DNA from: Hymenobacter cyanobacteriorum
GTDB lineage: Bacteria > Bacteroidota > Bacteroidia > Cytophagales > Hymenobacteraceae
Reading direction: 5' to 3'
Assembly (NCBI RefSeq): GCF_022631375.1
Contig: NZ_JALBGC010000001.1
Location: 62,001-126,000, forward strand
DNA length: 64,000 nucleotides
The notes beneath the pieces are model-generated. The model had not been told where the DNA came from and made no database searches. It worked only from the letters and a program-made list of their open reading frames with translations. Shown piece after piece: positions 53,190-61,038 of this stretch. Within the stretch, counting starts at the first letter, position 1. The number at the start of each line of letters is the position of its first letter. Made by a program: the position numbers and the translations under genes.

Positions 53190-53951
53190 ATGATAAAAAT
53201 GCTAACCCCGCTGCTGCCCCTCATGCTGTGGGCGGCGGCTCCTGCTCTGGCCCAGACTACTTCTGCCGCCCCGGCCAACGTGGAAATTGCGATGCCCCGC
53301 GACAGTGCCCGCCGGTTCTTCGGCAGCTACCAGTTCGAGCCCAACTTCACGATGCGCATCTTCAGCGAAAACAACAAGTATTATGGGCAGCGCGTGGGCG
53401 ATGCGGAGCGGTTTCAGCTTTTTCCCAAACAGGCCAACCGGTTTTTCCTGAAAGCAATGCCAGCCGAGCTGGAGTTTGTGCGCGATGCCGCCGGCCGCTA
53501 CCAGACGCTGGTGCTGCACCAGGGCGGCCACGACATGCGCGCCACCCGCACCCAGGCCCAGCCGGTGGAGCTCTACGACACGGTGCTGCACCTCGACAGC
53601 CTGTTGTATGGCGCTTACAACCGCCGCGACCTGCCGGCCCTGCTGGCTTACTTCGCGCCCACGCTGGAGTTTTACCACGACCAGACCGGCTTCACGACTT
53701 ACCCGGACAATGCCCGCCGCTTCAAGGAAAACTTTGCCAAGCCCACCCGGATGCGGCGCGAGCTAGCCCCCGGCAGCCTCGAAGTATACCCCATTGCGGG
53801 TTTTGGGGCCATTGAAATCGGGACGCACCGCTTCTACCAAACCGACCCCAGCCAGCCCGAAAAGCTGGTGGCCGAGCCCCGCTTCGTGCACGTGTGGCAG
53901 CTGGCCAAGGGCCGTTGGCAAATTGTGCGCATCGTGAGCTACGACCATTGA
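53190..53951 (+). CDS. secreted NTF2-like (SnoaL/DUF4440-type) protein
   Basis: This 253-residue protein has a signal peptide (LLPLMLWAAAPALAQ), an N-terminal beta region of about 100 residues (FGSYQFEPNFTMRIFSENNK, YQTLVLHQGGHDM), and a C-terminal NTF2-like fold (LDSLLYGAYNRRDLPALLAY, FHDQ-like core EFYHDQTGFTTYPDN, VHVWQLAKGRWQIVRIVSYDH). Small-molecule binding is the usual role of this fold, without a predicted reaction. It lies between the TonB receptor and the M28 peptidase. Confidence 0.78.
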   Translation: MIKMLTPLLPLMLWAAAPALAQTTSAAPANVEIAMPRDSARRFFGSYQFEPNFTMRIFSENNKYYGQRVGDAERFQLFPKQANRFFLKAMPAELEFVRDAAGRYQTLVLHQGGHDMRATRTQAQPVELYDTVLHLDSLLYGAYNRRDLPALLAYFAPTLEFYHDQTGFTTYPDNARRFKENFAKPTRMRRELAPGSLEVYPIAGFGAIEIGTHRFYQTDPSQPEKLVAEPRFVHVWQLAKGRWQIVRIVSYDH

Positions 53952-54119
53952 GTGTGGCGGCAGCTGTAATGCCCGGCGCACCCGCGCGATTCACCCAATA
54001 GCTTTTTGCTGCTGCAGCGGCTGCAAGTGCCGCCGTCGCCGTAGTTTCGCCGCCGGGCCTGAAATCCGCCCATATATTCCGTTTTTTCTGCAACTCTTTT
54101 TTCACTCTTTCTGACTTCT

Positions 54120-56078
54120 ATGTCAAAACAACTTCCCCTCGCCGTCGCGCTGTTGCTGACCGTCGGCACCGTTTCGGCCCAATCGGGCAAAGTCAAGGTC
54201 AAGGTGAAGCCTGGCCGCACCGAGGCGGCCGCGCCCGCCCTACCGAGTACGACCCCGGTGGCTGCCGCCGCTACCGACTGGTCGCTGCCCTACGCCGCCA
54301 CCATCACGCCCGCTGCGCTCAAAGCCGACCTTGATGTGCTGGCTTCGGATGCCTACGAGGGTCGCGAAACCGGCAAGAAAGGCCAGAAAATGGCCGCCGA
54401 CTACATCGCCAAAGCCTTCGCGGCCGATGGCCTGGCCGGCCCCGTGGCGGGTTCCGACAACCCCTACATCCAGCACTTCGGCATGAAGCGCACCAAAGTC
54501 GACCTGGCCGCCAGCACCGTGAAAGTGGGCAGCCAGACCTTCCAGGGCCAGCGCGACTACTATGGCTTGCTGACTGATGCCTTCGCCACGGCCACCCCGC
54601 TGCAGCCCGTATTTGTAGGCTACGGCATCAAGGAAGACAAGTATTCGGACTTTGCCACGCCGGCCGACTACAAGGGCAAAGACGTAATTCTGCTGGCCGG
54701 CGAGCCGCTGAATGCCCAGGGCAAGTCGCTAATTGGGGCCGATGGCAAGGCCAGCCCCTACGCCCCCGCCACGCTGGAAGGCCTGGGAGCCCGGCGCAAG
54801 TCCATCTTCCCGCTCGGGGCGCGTTCCATCATCCTGGTGATGCCGACGGCGGCCGCCCATACGGCCGTGCCGAAGACGTTCGAGCAGATTATGGGCCACG
54901 AAGACCTCACCTTCGATGGCGCGGAAAAGAAGAAATCCGGCTTCAACATTATCGTGGTTTCGCCCGAGATGGGAGCCAAGCTGCTCGGCACCACCCCGGC
55001 CGGCCTCGACAAGTACCGCCAGAGCGTGGCCAAAGCCGGTAAGGCCGTGGCCTCGCCCTTCAAGCCGGTGGCCAACGCCACGGCCCAAACCAAGCTGAAC
55101 ACGGAGCCCTTCACCACCGAAAACGTGCTGGGCTACCTCGAAGGCGGCGACAAAAAGGACGAAATCATCGTGGTGTCGGCCCACTACGACCACCTCGGCG
55201 TGAAGGACGGCGTGGTGTTCAACGGCGCTGATGACGACGGCTCGGGCACGGTGAGCGTGCTGGCGATGGCCCGCGCCTTCTCGCAGGCCAAGAAGGACGG
55301 GCACGGCCCGCGCCGCAGCATCCTGTTTCTGGCCAACACCGGCGAGGAAGAGGGCCTGCTCGGCTCGCAGTACTACACCGACCACCCCGTGTTCCCGCTC
55401 GAAAAGACCGTAACGGACCTCAACATCGACATGGTGGGCCGCGTGGATAGCCTGCACCAGGGCAAAGGCGACTACGTGTACCTGGTGGGCGACGACCGCC
55501 TAAGCACCGAGCTACACACCCTGAGCGAAGCCACCAACCAGCAGTACAACCCGGTAGCTCTCGACTACAAATACAACGACCCGGCCGACCCCGAGCAGAT
55601 TTACTACCGCTCGGACCACTATAACTTCGCCAAGCACAACGTGCCGATTATCTTCTACACCAGCGGCCTGCACCCGCAGTACCACAAGGCTACGGATGAC
55701 GTGGAGTTTATCGACTTCCCGGCCATGGCCCGGCGCGACCAACTCATCTTCCACACGGCCTGGGCCCTGGCCGAACGCGACGCCCGCGTGGCGCTGAAGC
55801 CGGAGTTCATCAAAACCGGCTTCACCCCCGCCGCGGCCGACCTCGACCGTTACGCCGGCACCTACGGCAGCGGCCAGATTCCGCTCAAAATCGTGGTAAC
55901 GCACGAGGGCACCGGCCTCAAGGTGCAGGCCACCGGCCAGCCCGCCATTGCGGTTGATGCCGTGAGCCAGGGCGTGTTCAAATTCGATGCGGCCGGCCTG
56001 CGCATGGAGTTCGCGGCCGACCAGCCCACGTTTAAGCTTAAGCAGGGCGGCGGCGAGTTCGAGTTCAAGAAAGAGTAG
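54120..56078 (+). CDS. M28 family metallopeptidase (aminopeptidase-like), secreted
   Basis: This 652-residue exopeptidase has a signal peptide (LAVALLLTVGTVSAQ), an N-terminal segment (60-150), an inserted PA-like region (170-300, FVGYGIKEDKYSDF), and the catalytic M28 domain (330-560). The zinc ligands are recognisable: SAHYDHLG (His), GADDDGSGTVSVL (Asp), NTGEEEGLLGSQY (catalytic Glu and Glu ligand), NIDMVGRVD (Asp) and TSGLHPQYHKATDD (His). A C-terminal domain of 90 residues follows. It probably degrades peptides at the cell surface or in the periplasm. Confidence 0.93.
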   Translation: MSKQLPLAVALLLTVGTVSAQSGKVKVKVKPGRTEAAAPALPSTTPVAAAATDWSLPYAATITPAALKADLDVLASDAYEGRETGKKGQKMAADYIAKAFAADGLAGPVAGSDNPYIQHFGMKRTKVDLAASTVKVGSQTFQGQRDYYGLLTDAFATATPLQPVFVGYGIKEDKYSDFATPADYKGKDVILLAGEPLNAQGKSLIGADGKASPYAPATLEGLGARRKSIFPLGARSIILVMPTAAAHTAVPKTFEQIMGHEDLTFDGAEKKKSGFNIIVVSPEMGAKLLGTTPAGLDKYRQSVAKAGKAVASPFKPVANATAQTKLNTEPFTTENVLGYLEGGDKKDEIIVVSAHYDHLGVKDGVVFNGADDDGSGTVSVLAMARAFSQAKKDGHGPRRSILFLANTGEEEGLLGSQYYTDHPVFPLEKTVTDLNIDMVGRVDSLHQGKGDYVYLVGDDRLSTELHTLSEATNQQYNPVALDYKYNDPADPEQIYYRSDHYNFAKHNVPIIFYTSGLHPQYHKATDDVEFIDFPAMARRDQLIFHTAWALAERDARVALKPEFIKTGFTPAAADLDRYAGTYGSGQIPLKIVVTHEGTGLKVQATGQPAIAVDAVSQGVFKFDAAGLRMEFAADQPTFKLKQGGGEFEFKKE

Positions 56079-56102
56079 CTTCCACCTTCCTTTCTGCAGA
56101 AA

Positions 56103-56140
56103 AGGCCCCGTCGTCGGTTCGTCCGACGGCGGGGTTTTGC
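56103..56140 (+). terminator. hairpin after the M28 peptidase gene
   Basis: Stem CCCCGTCGTCGG / CCGACGGCGGGG (56106-56134) with TTCG-type loop, then GTTTTG. Confidence 0.8.
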
Positions 56141-56274
56141 TGTTATGTGGTAAGTCGTGCTGAAGCTGACTTGTAGAAACTGATATCTCAGAAGCTACAC
56201 CTATTTCCTGCACAATTAGACTCATCGGATAGGGTGCTTACTTTGCAGCCTTCTTCGGCCTATGGCCACTGAAT

Positions 56275-59097
56275 ATGTACATACAGAAACTTACCATTGA
56301 AAACATCCGAGGGCTGAAGCACTTCGAGATGACCTTTCCTGATAACCCCGCCGGCTGGCACGTCATCATAGGCGACAACGGCGCGGGGAAATCGACTTTG
56401 ATTCGGGCTATTTCGTTGGGTTTGATTGGGCCGAACGAGGTGAGGGCTGCGCATCCCAATTTCGCGGAGTGGCTGCGCAAAGGCGAGAAGAAGGGGTTCG
56501 TGGAATTAGCTCTACTTGGCGATAAGCAGCATGACTTTGTCACCAAGTTGGGCAAGACGGGCAAACTGACCTCGAAGGTGCTGCTACAGTCTGCCAACTC
56601 ACTTAGTGGCCTGCGGGGTGGCACGCCACTAGTAGAAGCCATCGCGAACGACCACGCCAAGATATCGCCCGACAAATATCTCTGGAGCAGTACCGCAAAG
56701 GGTTGGTTCTCGGCGGGATTTGGCCCTTTCCGGCGGTTCACCGGAGGTGATACCGAACTTGACAAAGTATACCTGTCATCGCCCCGTTGCGGAGCTCATC
56801 TTTCGGTATTTGGTGAAGACGTAGCTCTGAGTGAAGTACTCAACTGGTTGAAGGAAATTGACTACCAGCAATTAAAAGCGAGAGAGAAAAAAATCCGCCA
56901 GAATGCTAGTCCTATCAATCTCAATCTAGCTGATGGCGACAGCTTGCCGGCTGGTTCGGAGAGTGAGATATTAGGTGAAGTAACCCAACTCTGGGAAATG
57001 GCAGCTAGGTTACGAACCAGTGGTCTATTTACCGAAGCAGAATCATTGCTTAGGCGGGCATTGGCTATCACGGAAAAAATTTCTGGTCCAGAGCATCCTA
57101 GCGTAGCGGTGGGACTTAGCAACCTAGCTTTATTGCTTCAGGACACTAACCAGCTAGCAGAGGCCGATTCACTCTTGCGCCGTGCCCTAGCTATCGACGA
57201 AACTGTTTTTGGCCCTGAGCATCCAAATGTGGCCACGGGCCTTAGCAATTTGGCCATGTTGCTTAAGGCAACCAACAGAATAGCCGAGGCCGAACCACTT
57301 ATGCGTCGCGCATTAGCTATTAAAGAGACTAGTTTCGGTTCGGAACATCCCAGTGTGGCCATTGGCCTTAGTAACCTAGCCCAGCTACTCCAAGACGTGA
57401 ACCGGTTGGCTGAAGCCGAGGCACTTATGCGCCGTGCTTTGTCCATTGGTGAGGCTAGTCTCGGCCCTGAGCATCCTGATGTGGCCATCCGGCTTAACAA
57501 CCTAGCCTTATTGCTTCAGGACACCAATCGTATGTCCGAGGCCGAGCCGCTTTTGCGCCGTGCCCTGGCCATTGGTGAGGCTAGTCTGGGCCCTGAGCAT
57601 CCTGATGTGGCCATCCGGCTTAACAACCTAGCCTTATTGCTTCAGGACACCAATCGTATGTCCGAGGCCGAGCCGCTTTTGCGCCGTGCCCTGGCCATTG
57701 GTGAGGCCAGATTTGGCCCTGAGCACCCCAGCGTGGCCATTCGGCTAAGCAACTTAGCCTTATTGCTTCAGAACACCAATCGTATGCCCGAGGCCGAGCC
57801 GCTTATGCGCCGTGCCTTGGCCATTAACGAAGCCAGCCTCGGCCCTAATCACCCCAGTGTAGCTACAGGTCTGAGTAACCTAGCATCTTTACTTCAGAAC
57901 ACCAATCGTATGTCCGAGGCCGAGCCGCTTATGCGCCGTGCCCTGGCCATTAACGAAACCAGCCTCGGCCCCGAACATCCTAACGTTGCCACAGTTCTTA
58001 ACAACTTAGCCTTATTGCTTCAGGATACCAATCGGTTAACTGAAGCAGAACTAATTATGCGCCGCGCCTTAGCGATAAAAGAGGCAAGTCTTAATTCTGA
58101 GCACCCCGACATAGCAATGGGACTCAGCAATCTAGCTCAGTTGCTTCAGGAAACCAATCGGTTGGCCGAGGCCGAACCGCTTATGCGCCGCGCATTGTCT
58201 ATCTACGAAGAAAGCTTCGGCCCTGAACACCCTAGAGTAGCTATACAAGTTAAAAGCTTAGCTCAACTAATTCAAGATACTCATGGAATAGATGCTGCTA
58301 GCGTGTTGGTTCAGCAGTATCAAGCCAAACTGGCGGCTTTGCCTGCTATATCAGTCACCGAAAGGACAACTTCTACTACTCCTAAACTGCCACTTAATGA
58401 TAATGCTTGGTTGGCCCTTCGGCTGCGTGCATTTATTAACGAAAGTAGGCTTTTGCCGAACGGCACTGAGTTTAAAGAAATATCGGCCGATGGACCAGTT
58501 TTCCGCGACAGCAACGGGCAACTTGTAGCAGTTACGGAACTATCCGACGGCTTTCGCTCAATTCTAAGTCTAGCCTTTGAGTTGATTCGCCAACTCGTTC
58601 GAGTATATGGCTTAGCCTCTGTTTTCCCGCTCAACGGAAAGAGTGGCGTAATTGAATTACCGGGCGTAGTACTCATTGACGAAGTGGATACGCACTTGCA
58701 TCCCACTTGGCAGACACGCATTGGCCAGTGGTTTACTGAGTGCTTCCCCCAAATTCAATTTATTGTAACCACGCACACCCCTCTTATTTGTCGGGCCGTG
58801 GGTGAAACATCCGGCAGTATCTGGCGACTTCCCGCTCCTGGGCAAGGCCAAAAACTAGAAGAAGTGACGGGCTCAAGAAGGCTGCAACTGCGGCTGGGCA
58901 ACGTACTTGATGCTTATGGCACCGGCCTATTTGGAGGGGAGGAGGTTGAACAATCAGCCGAAGCCGCTGACCTGTTCGCCGAGCGCGCTCGCCTAAGCGC
59001 CCGGGAATCGGCTGGCAAAGCCTCGCCGGAGGAATTGAAGCGCTTACGCGAACTACGTAACCTATTCTCCTCGGTCGATGCTGAAGTTGAACTCTGA
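56275..59097 (+). CDS. Septu-like PtuA ATPase with a large TPR insertion
   Basis: A 940-residue ABC/AAA-type ATPase. Residues 1-60 hold IENIRGLKHFEM and the Walker A GDNGAGKST (33-41). From about 232 to 680 come about 11 tandem 42-residue TPR units of the kinesin-light-chain type (consensus LSNLALLLQDTNRxxEAEPL, MRRALAIxExSxGPEHPxVA). The second half of the ATPase follows: ELSDGFRSILSLAFEL (signature-like, about 755), VVLIDEVDTHLHPTW (Walker B, about 800) and VTTHTPLICRA (H-loop). All parts needed for ATP hydrolysis are present. The gene overlaps a HNH nuclease gene by 20 bp, as in PtuA-PtuB of Septu. GC content is visibly lower than its neighbours. TPR insertion into a PtuA-like ATPase is unusual to my knowledge. 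Confidence 0.88.
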   Translation: MYIQKLTIENIRGLKHFEMTFPDNPAGWHVIIGDNGAGKSTLIRAISLGLIGPNEVRAAHPNFAEWLRKGEKKGFVELALLGDKQHDFVTKLGKTGKLTSKVLLQSANSLSGLRGGTPLVEAIANDHAKISPDKYLWSSTAKGWFSAGFGPFRRFTGGDTELDKVYLSSPRCGAHLSVFGEDVALSEVLNWLKEIDYQQLKAREKKIRQNASPINLNLADGDSLPAGSESEILGEVTQLWEMAARLRTSGLFTEAESLLRRALAITEKISGPEHPSVAVGLSNLALLLQDTNQLAEADSLLRRALAIDETVFGPEHPNVATGLSNLAMLLKATNRIAEAEPLMRRALAIKETSFGSEHPSVAIGLSNLAQLLQDVNRLAEAEALMRRALSIGEASLGPEHPDVAIRLNNLALLLQDTNRMSEAEPLLRRALAIGEASLGPEHPDVAIRLNNLALLLQDTNRMSEAEPLLRRALAIGEARFGPEHPSVAIRLSNLALLLQNTNRMPEAEPLMRRALAINEASLGPNHPSVATGLSNLASLLQNTNRMSEAEPLMRRALAINETSLGPEHPNVATVLNNLALLLQDTNRLTEAELIMRRALAIKEASLNSEHPDIAMGLSNLAQLLQETNRLAEAEPLMRRALSIYEESFGPEHPRVAIQVKSLAQLIQDTHGIDAASVLVQQYQAKLAALPAISVTERTTSTTPKLPLNDNAWLALRLRAFINESRLLPNGTEFKEISADGPVFRDSNGQLVAVTELSDGFRSILSLAFELIRQLVRVYGLASVFPLNGKSGVIELPGVVLIDEVDTHLHPTWQTRIGQWFTECFPQIQFIVTTHTPLICRAVGETSGSIWRLPAPGQGQKLEEVTGSRRLQLRLGNVLDAYGTGLFGGEEVEQSAEAADLFAERARLSARESAGKASPEELKRLRELRNLFSSVDAEVEL
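56968..58310 (+). repeat. 126-bp tandem repeats encoding the TPR array
   Basis: About eleven units of 126 bp. Two adjacent units, near 57478-57603 and 57604-57729, are almost identical at DNA level over about 105-120 bp, indicating a recent duplication; other units have diverged. Confidence 0.85.
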
Positions 59098-59962
59098 TTC
59101 TCCGGGAACAACCACGCTCCAGCATCTGGCAACCCAACAAGCCACCATTGATGCACTACCAGTTGGCCAACGCCCTGCGATGGCCGAAACACTTTGGGAT
59201 GCAAAAAATAATATTGGGAGTGGAGGGAAAACCGCATTCGCGGAGATTAAGCAGACGCTATTGGAAATGTGCGTTGGGACGGAGCTATGCAACTACTGCG
59301 AGAGCAACGAAGCAAGCGACATTGAGCACATTTACCCCAAATCATTCTTTCCGGAACGTGCCTTCACATGGCTGAACTATTTACTGGCTTGCAAAACCTG
59401 CAACACCCACTACAAGCTCGACAAGTTCGCGGTATTCACCCCGGCGCTTTCGGCCAATGCGACTACCATGCAGCGCAAGAAGGTGCCAACTTCTACCGAC
59501 GCGGCCTTTATCGACCCGCGTGTAGAAGACCCATTGGTTTTCCTAGCCCTCAACTTCACGAACCAATCCTTTTTCTTAGAGCCCTGCCCCAATCTGACAG
59601 ACCCGCGAGATATTGCCAAAGCTACCCACACGCTCAACGTATTGCAAATCGGAAAAAGAGCAGCATTGGCTGCAGCACGAAAAGCAGCTTTTCGTTTTTT
59701 TCAAAGCCGGTTAGAGCGCTATCGCGATGTTCGTGATTCCACTACACTTGCCGACCTCGAACGCCTCGTTGAAGACCCTGACTTGGTGGACACTGCCAAT
59801 ACTTTTGCGGCAGAGCAACAGCAGATGCTAACGGCCTTGCAACAAAGCATCCTAAGCCACGCCCACCCGACCGTTTGGCGCGAAATGCAGCGACAACGTT
59901 TATCGCTGCCCAAAACCAACACGTTGTTCGCAGCCGTGCCAGAAGCTTTGGCGTGGCAATAG
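59078..59962 (+). CDS. PtuB-like HNH endonuclease
   Basis: This 294-residue protein has a zinc-binding HNH domain: CNYC (Cys71, Cys74), then DIEHIYPKSF with His84 as the general base, WLNYLLACKTCNTHYKLDK with Asn100, Cys105, Cys108 and His111. The two CxxC pairs frame the HNH core as in McrA/PtuB-type nucleases. The C-terminal half is mainly helical with a basic patch (GKRAALAAARKAAFRFFQSRLERYR). It starts inside the ATPase gene (ATGCTGAAG, overlap 20 bp), so the two are coupled. As the effector of a Septu-like system it would cut DNA or RNA when released by the ATPase. GC is as low as in the ATPase gene. Confidence 0.87.
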   Translation: MLKLNSDSPGTTTLQHLATQQATIDALPVGQRPAMAETLWDAKNNIGSGGKTAFAEIKQTLLEMCVGTELCNYCESNEASDIEHIYPKSFFPERAFTWLNYLLACKTCNTHYKLDKFAVFTPALSANATTMQRKKVPTSTDAAFIDPRVEDPLVFLALNFTNQSFFLEPCPNLTDPRDIAKATHTLNVLQIGKRAALAAARKAAFRFFQSRLERYRDVRDSTTLADLERLVEDPDLVDTANTFAAEQQQMLTALQQSILSHAHPTVWREMQRQRLSLPKTNTLFAAVPEALAWQ

Positions 59963-60080
59963 CTTTAAGGAAGTTTTATGGTCGTTACACCCGATTTATT
60001 TAAGTAGCCGCGAGAAACCACCGCCGCAAAGCCGCTCCAACGCACCTGGAGCGGCTTTCTGCTGCTTCAGATGCAGGCGC

Positions 60081-60311
60081 AACGGCTTTCCCAGGCCGGC
60101 ACAAGGCTTTTTCAGGTCTGGAAAAGCCTTTGCTAATGCTGGCGAAGTCTTTTCCAAGGCCCGACAAGTCTTTTGCGAAGCTGGTGAAGTCTTTGTCAAG
60201 GCTGGATAAGCCTTTACCAATGCCGGCAAAGCCTTTATCAGCACGGGTAAAGTCTTCGCTACCCCTGGTAAAGGCTTCGCCTGCTTCGGGAAAGAGGCTG
60301 CCGGAGCTGGC
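60081..60311. repeat. 21-bp tandem repeat (minisatellite), about 11 copies
   Basis: Consecutive 21-bp units with the frame AAGTCTTTTGCGAAGCTGGT occur at 60102, 60123, 60144, 60165, 60186, 60207, 60228, 60249, 60270 and 60291, with one more at 60081. As the unit length is a multiple of three, several frames stay open on both strands and encode heptads such as KSFAKLV (plus strand) or KDFTSFA (minus strand). The stretch 60312-60500 after it is very GC-rich. The gap 59963-60584 otherwise shows no gene I can support. Confidence 0.8.
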
Positions 60312-60584
60312 GAAGCCCGAGGAGCAGGATGAAAAGGGGTTGCCCGGGCCGGCGCGGGCGCTACCGGCCCGGGCCATTGGCCGGCCGCTGCCCCAGGAAG
60401 CCGGGCCGGCGCGCGCAGCCCCGTGGCCGCCGCCAGCGCCGCCCGGCGCGGCGGCCGAAACGCCCGGGCCGGGGCAGCGAATTGAGGGCCATGGGACTTG
60501 GCAATCAGCCGGATATTCAGTAGTTTGCAACAGCCAGGCCGGGACCGCCTTCTATCCACCACTTTTTCCCTTCCCTCTACGAAC

Positions 60585-60950
60585 ATGGCAACTCAACAAC
60601 GCGAATCGGCGGAGCACGCCGACGCCACCAAACGCATGAATGGCCTGAAAGCCATCGACTCCACCGGCCAACTCGACCTGGGCAACGGCCACACCATCGC
60701 CTCCTACCAAGACCAGATGGATACGGTGAAAACCAACCTCGACAACTACAACAAAGCCCGCAAGGAGCTCGATGCGCTGAAAAACACGCTCGACGCTTCC
60801 GAAGAAGTACTACGCAAGAAGTCGAGCGCCATGCTCACGGGCGTGGGACAGAAATTCACGAAAGACAGCAGCGAGTACGAGCAGGCCGGCGGCGTGCGCG
60901 AAAGCGACCGCAAGAAGCCGACGCCCAAAGCCAAGACCACCAAACCCTGA
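60585..60950 (+). CDS. small coiled-coil protein with a basic tail
   Basis: This 121-residue protein has no recognised family. Residues 25-85 are predicted helical (TVKTNLDNYNKARKELDALK, NTLDASEEVLRKKSSAML) with a heptad-like pattern; the end is Lys/Pro/Thr-rich (DRKKPTPKAKTTKP). No signal peptide or membrane segment. The ATG at 60585 is chosen because an upstream extension to 60498 has a different composition. It lies 88 bp before hisS on the same strand. Confidence 0.65.
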   Translation: MATQQRESAEHADATKRMNGLKAIDSTGQLDLGNGHTIASYQDQMDTVKTNLDNYNKARKELDALKNTLDASEEVLRKKSSAMLTGVGQKFTKDSSEYEQAGGVRESDRKKPTPKAKTTKP

Positions 60951-61023
60951 TTTCCCGACTGGTTTTGGCTGGCCGCCGCTTCTCCCACCCGGGGGAAGCG
61001 GCTTTTTCGTTCCCGGCCCTGCC

Positions 61024-61031
61024 TACCTTTG
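61024..61031 (+). promoter_or_regulatory. -7 box (TACCTTTG) for hisS, abutting the start codon
   Basis: Perfect TAnnTTTG ending 7 bp before the hisS ATG at 61039. Transcription would begin at or within a few bases of the ATG, so the mRNA would be leaderless or nearly so. Confidence 0.5.
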
Positions 61032-61038
61032 CCCCGTT

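Noticed and set aside
57000..58300. Kinesin light chain-like eukaryotic gene transfer
   Set aside because: This TPR type is widespread in bacteria; the flanking ATPase halves are bacterial in kind.
60081..60311. CRISPR array
   Set aside because: Units are 21 bp and contiguous with no unique spacers; no cas gene nearby.
59996..60639. Coding genes in the minisatellite region on either strand
   Set aside because: Three frames are open because of the 21-bp period; none has a start, a promoter or a composition that stands out, and one runs into the next gene. Kept as a repeat only.
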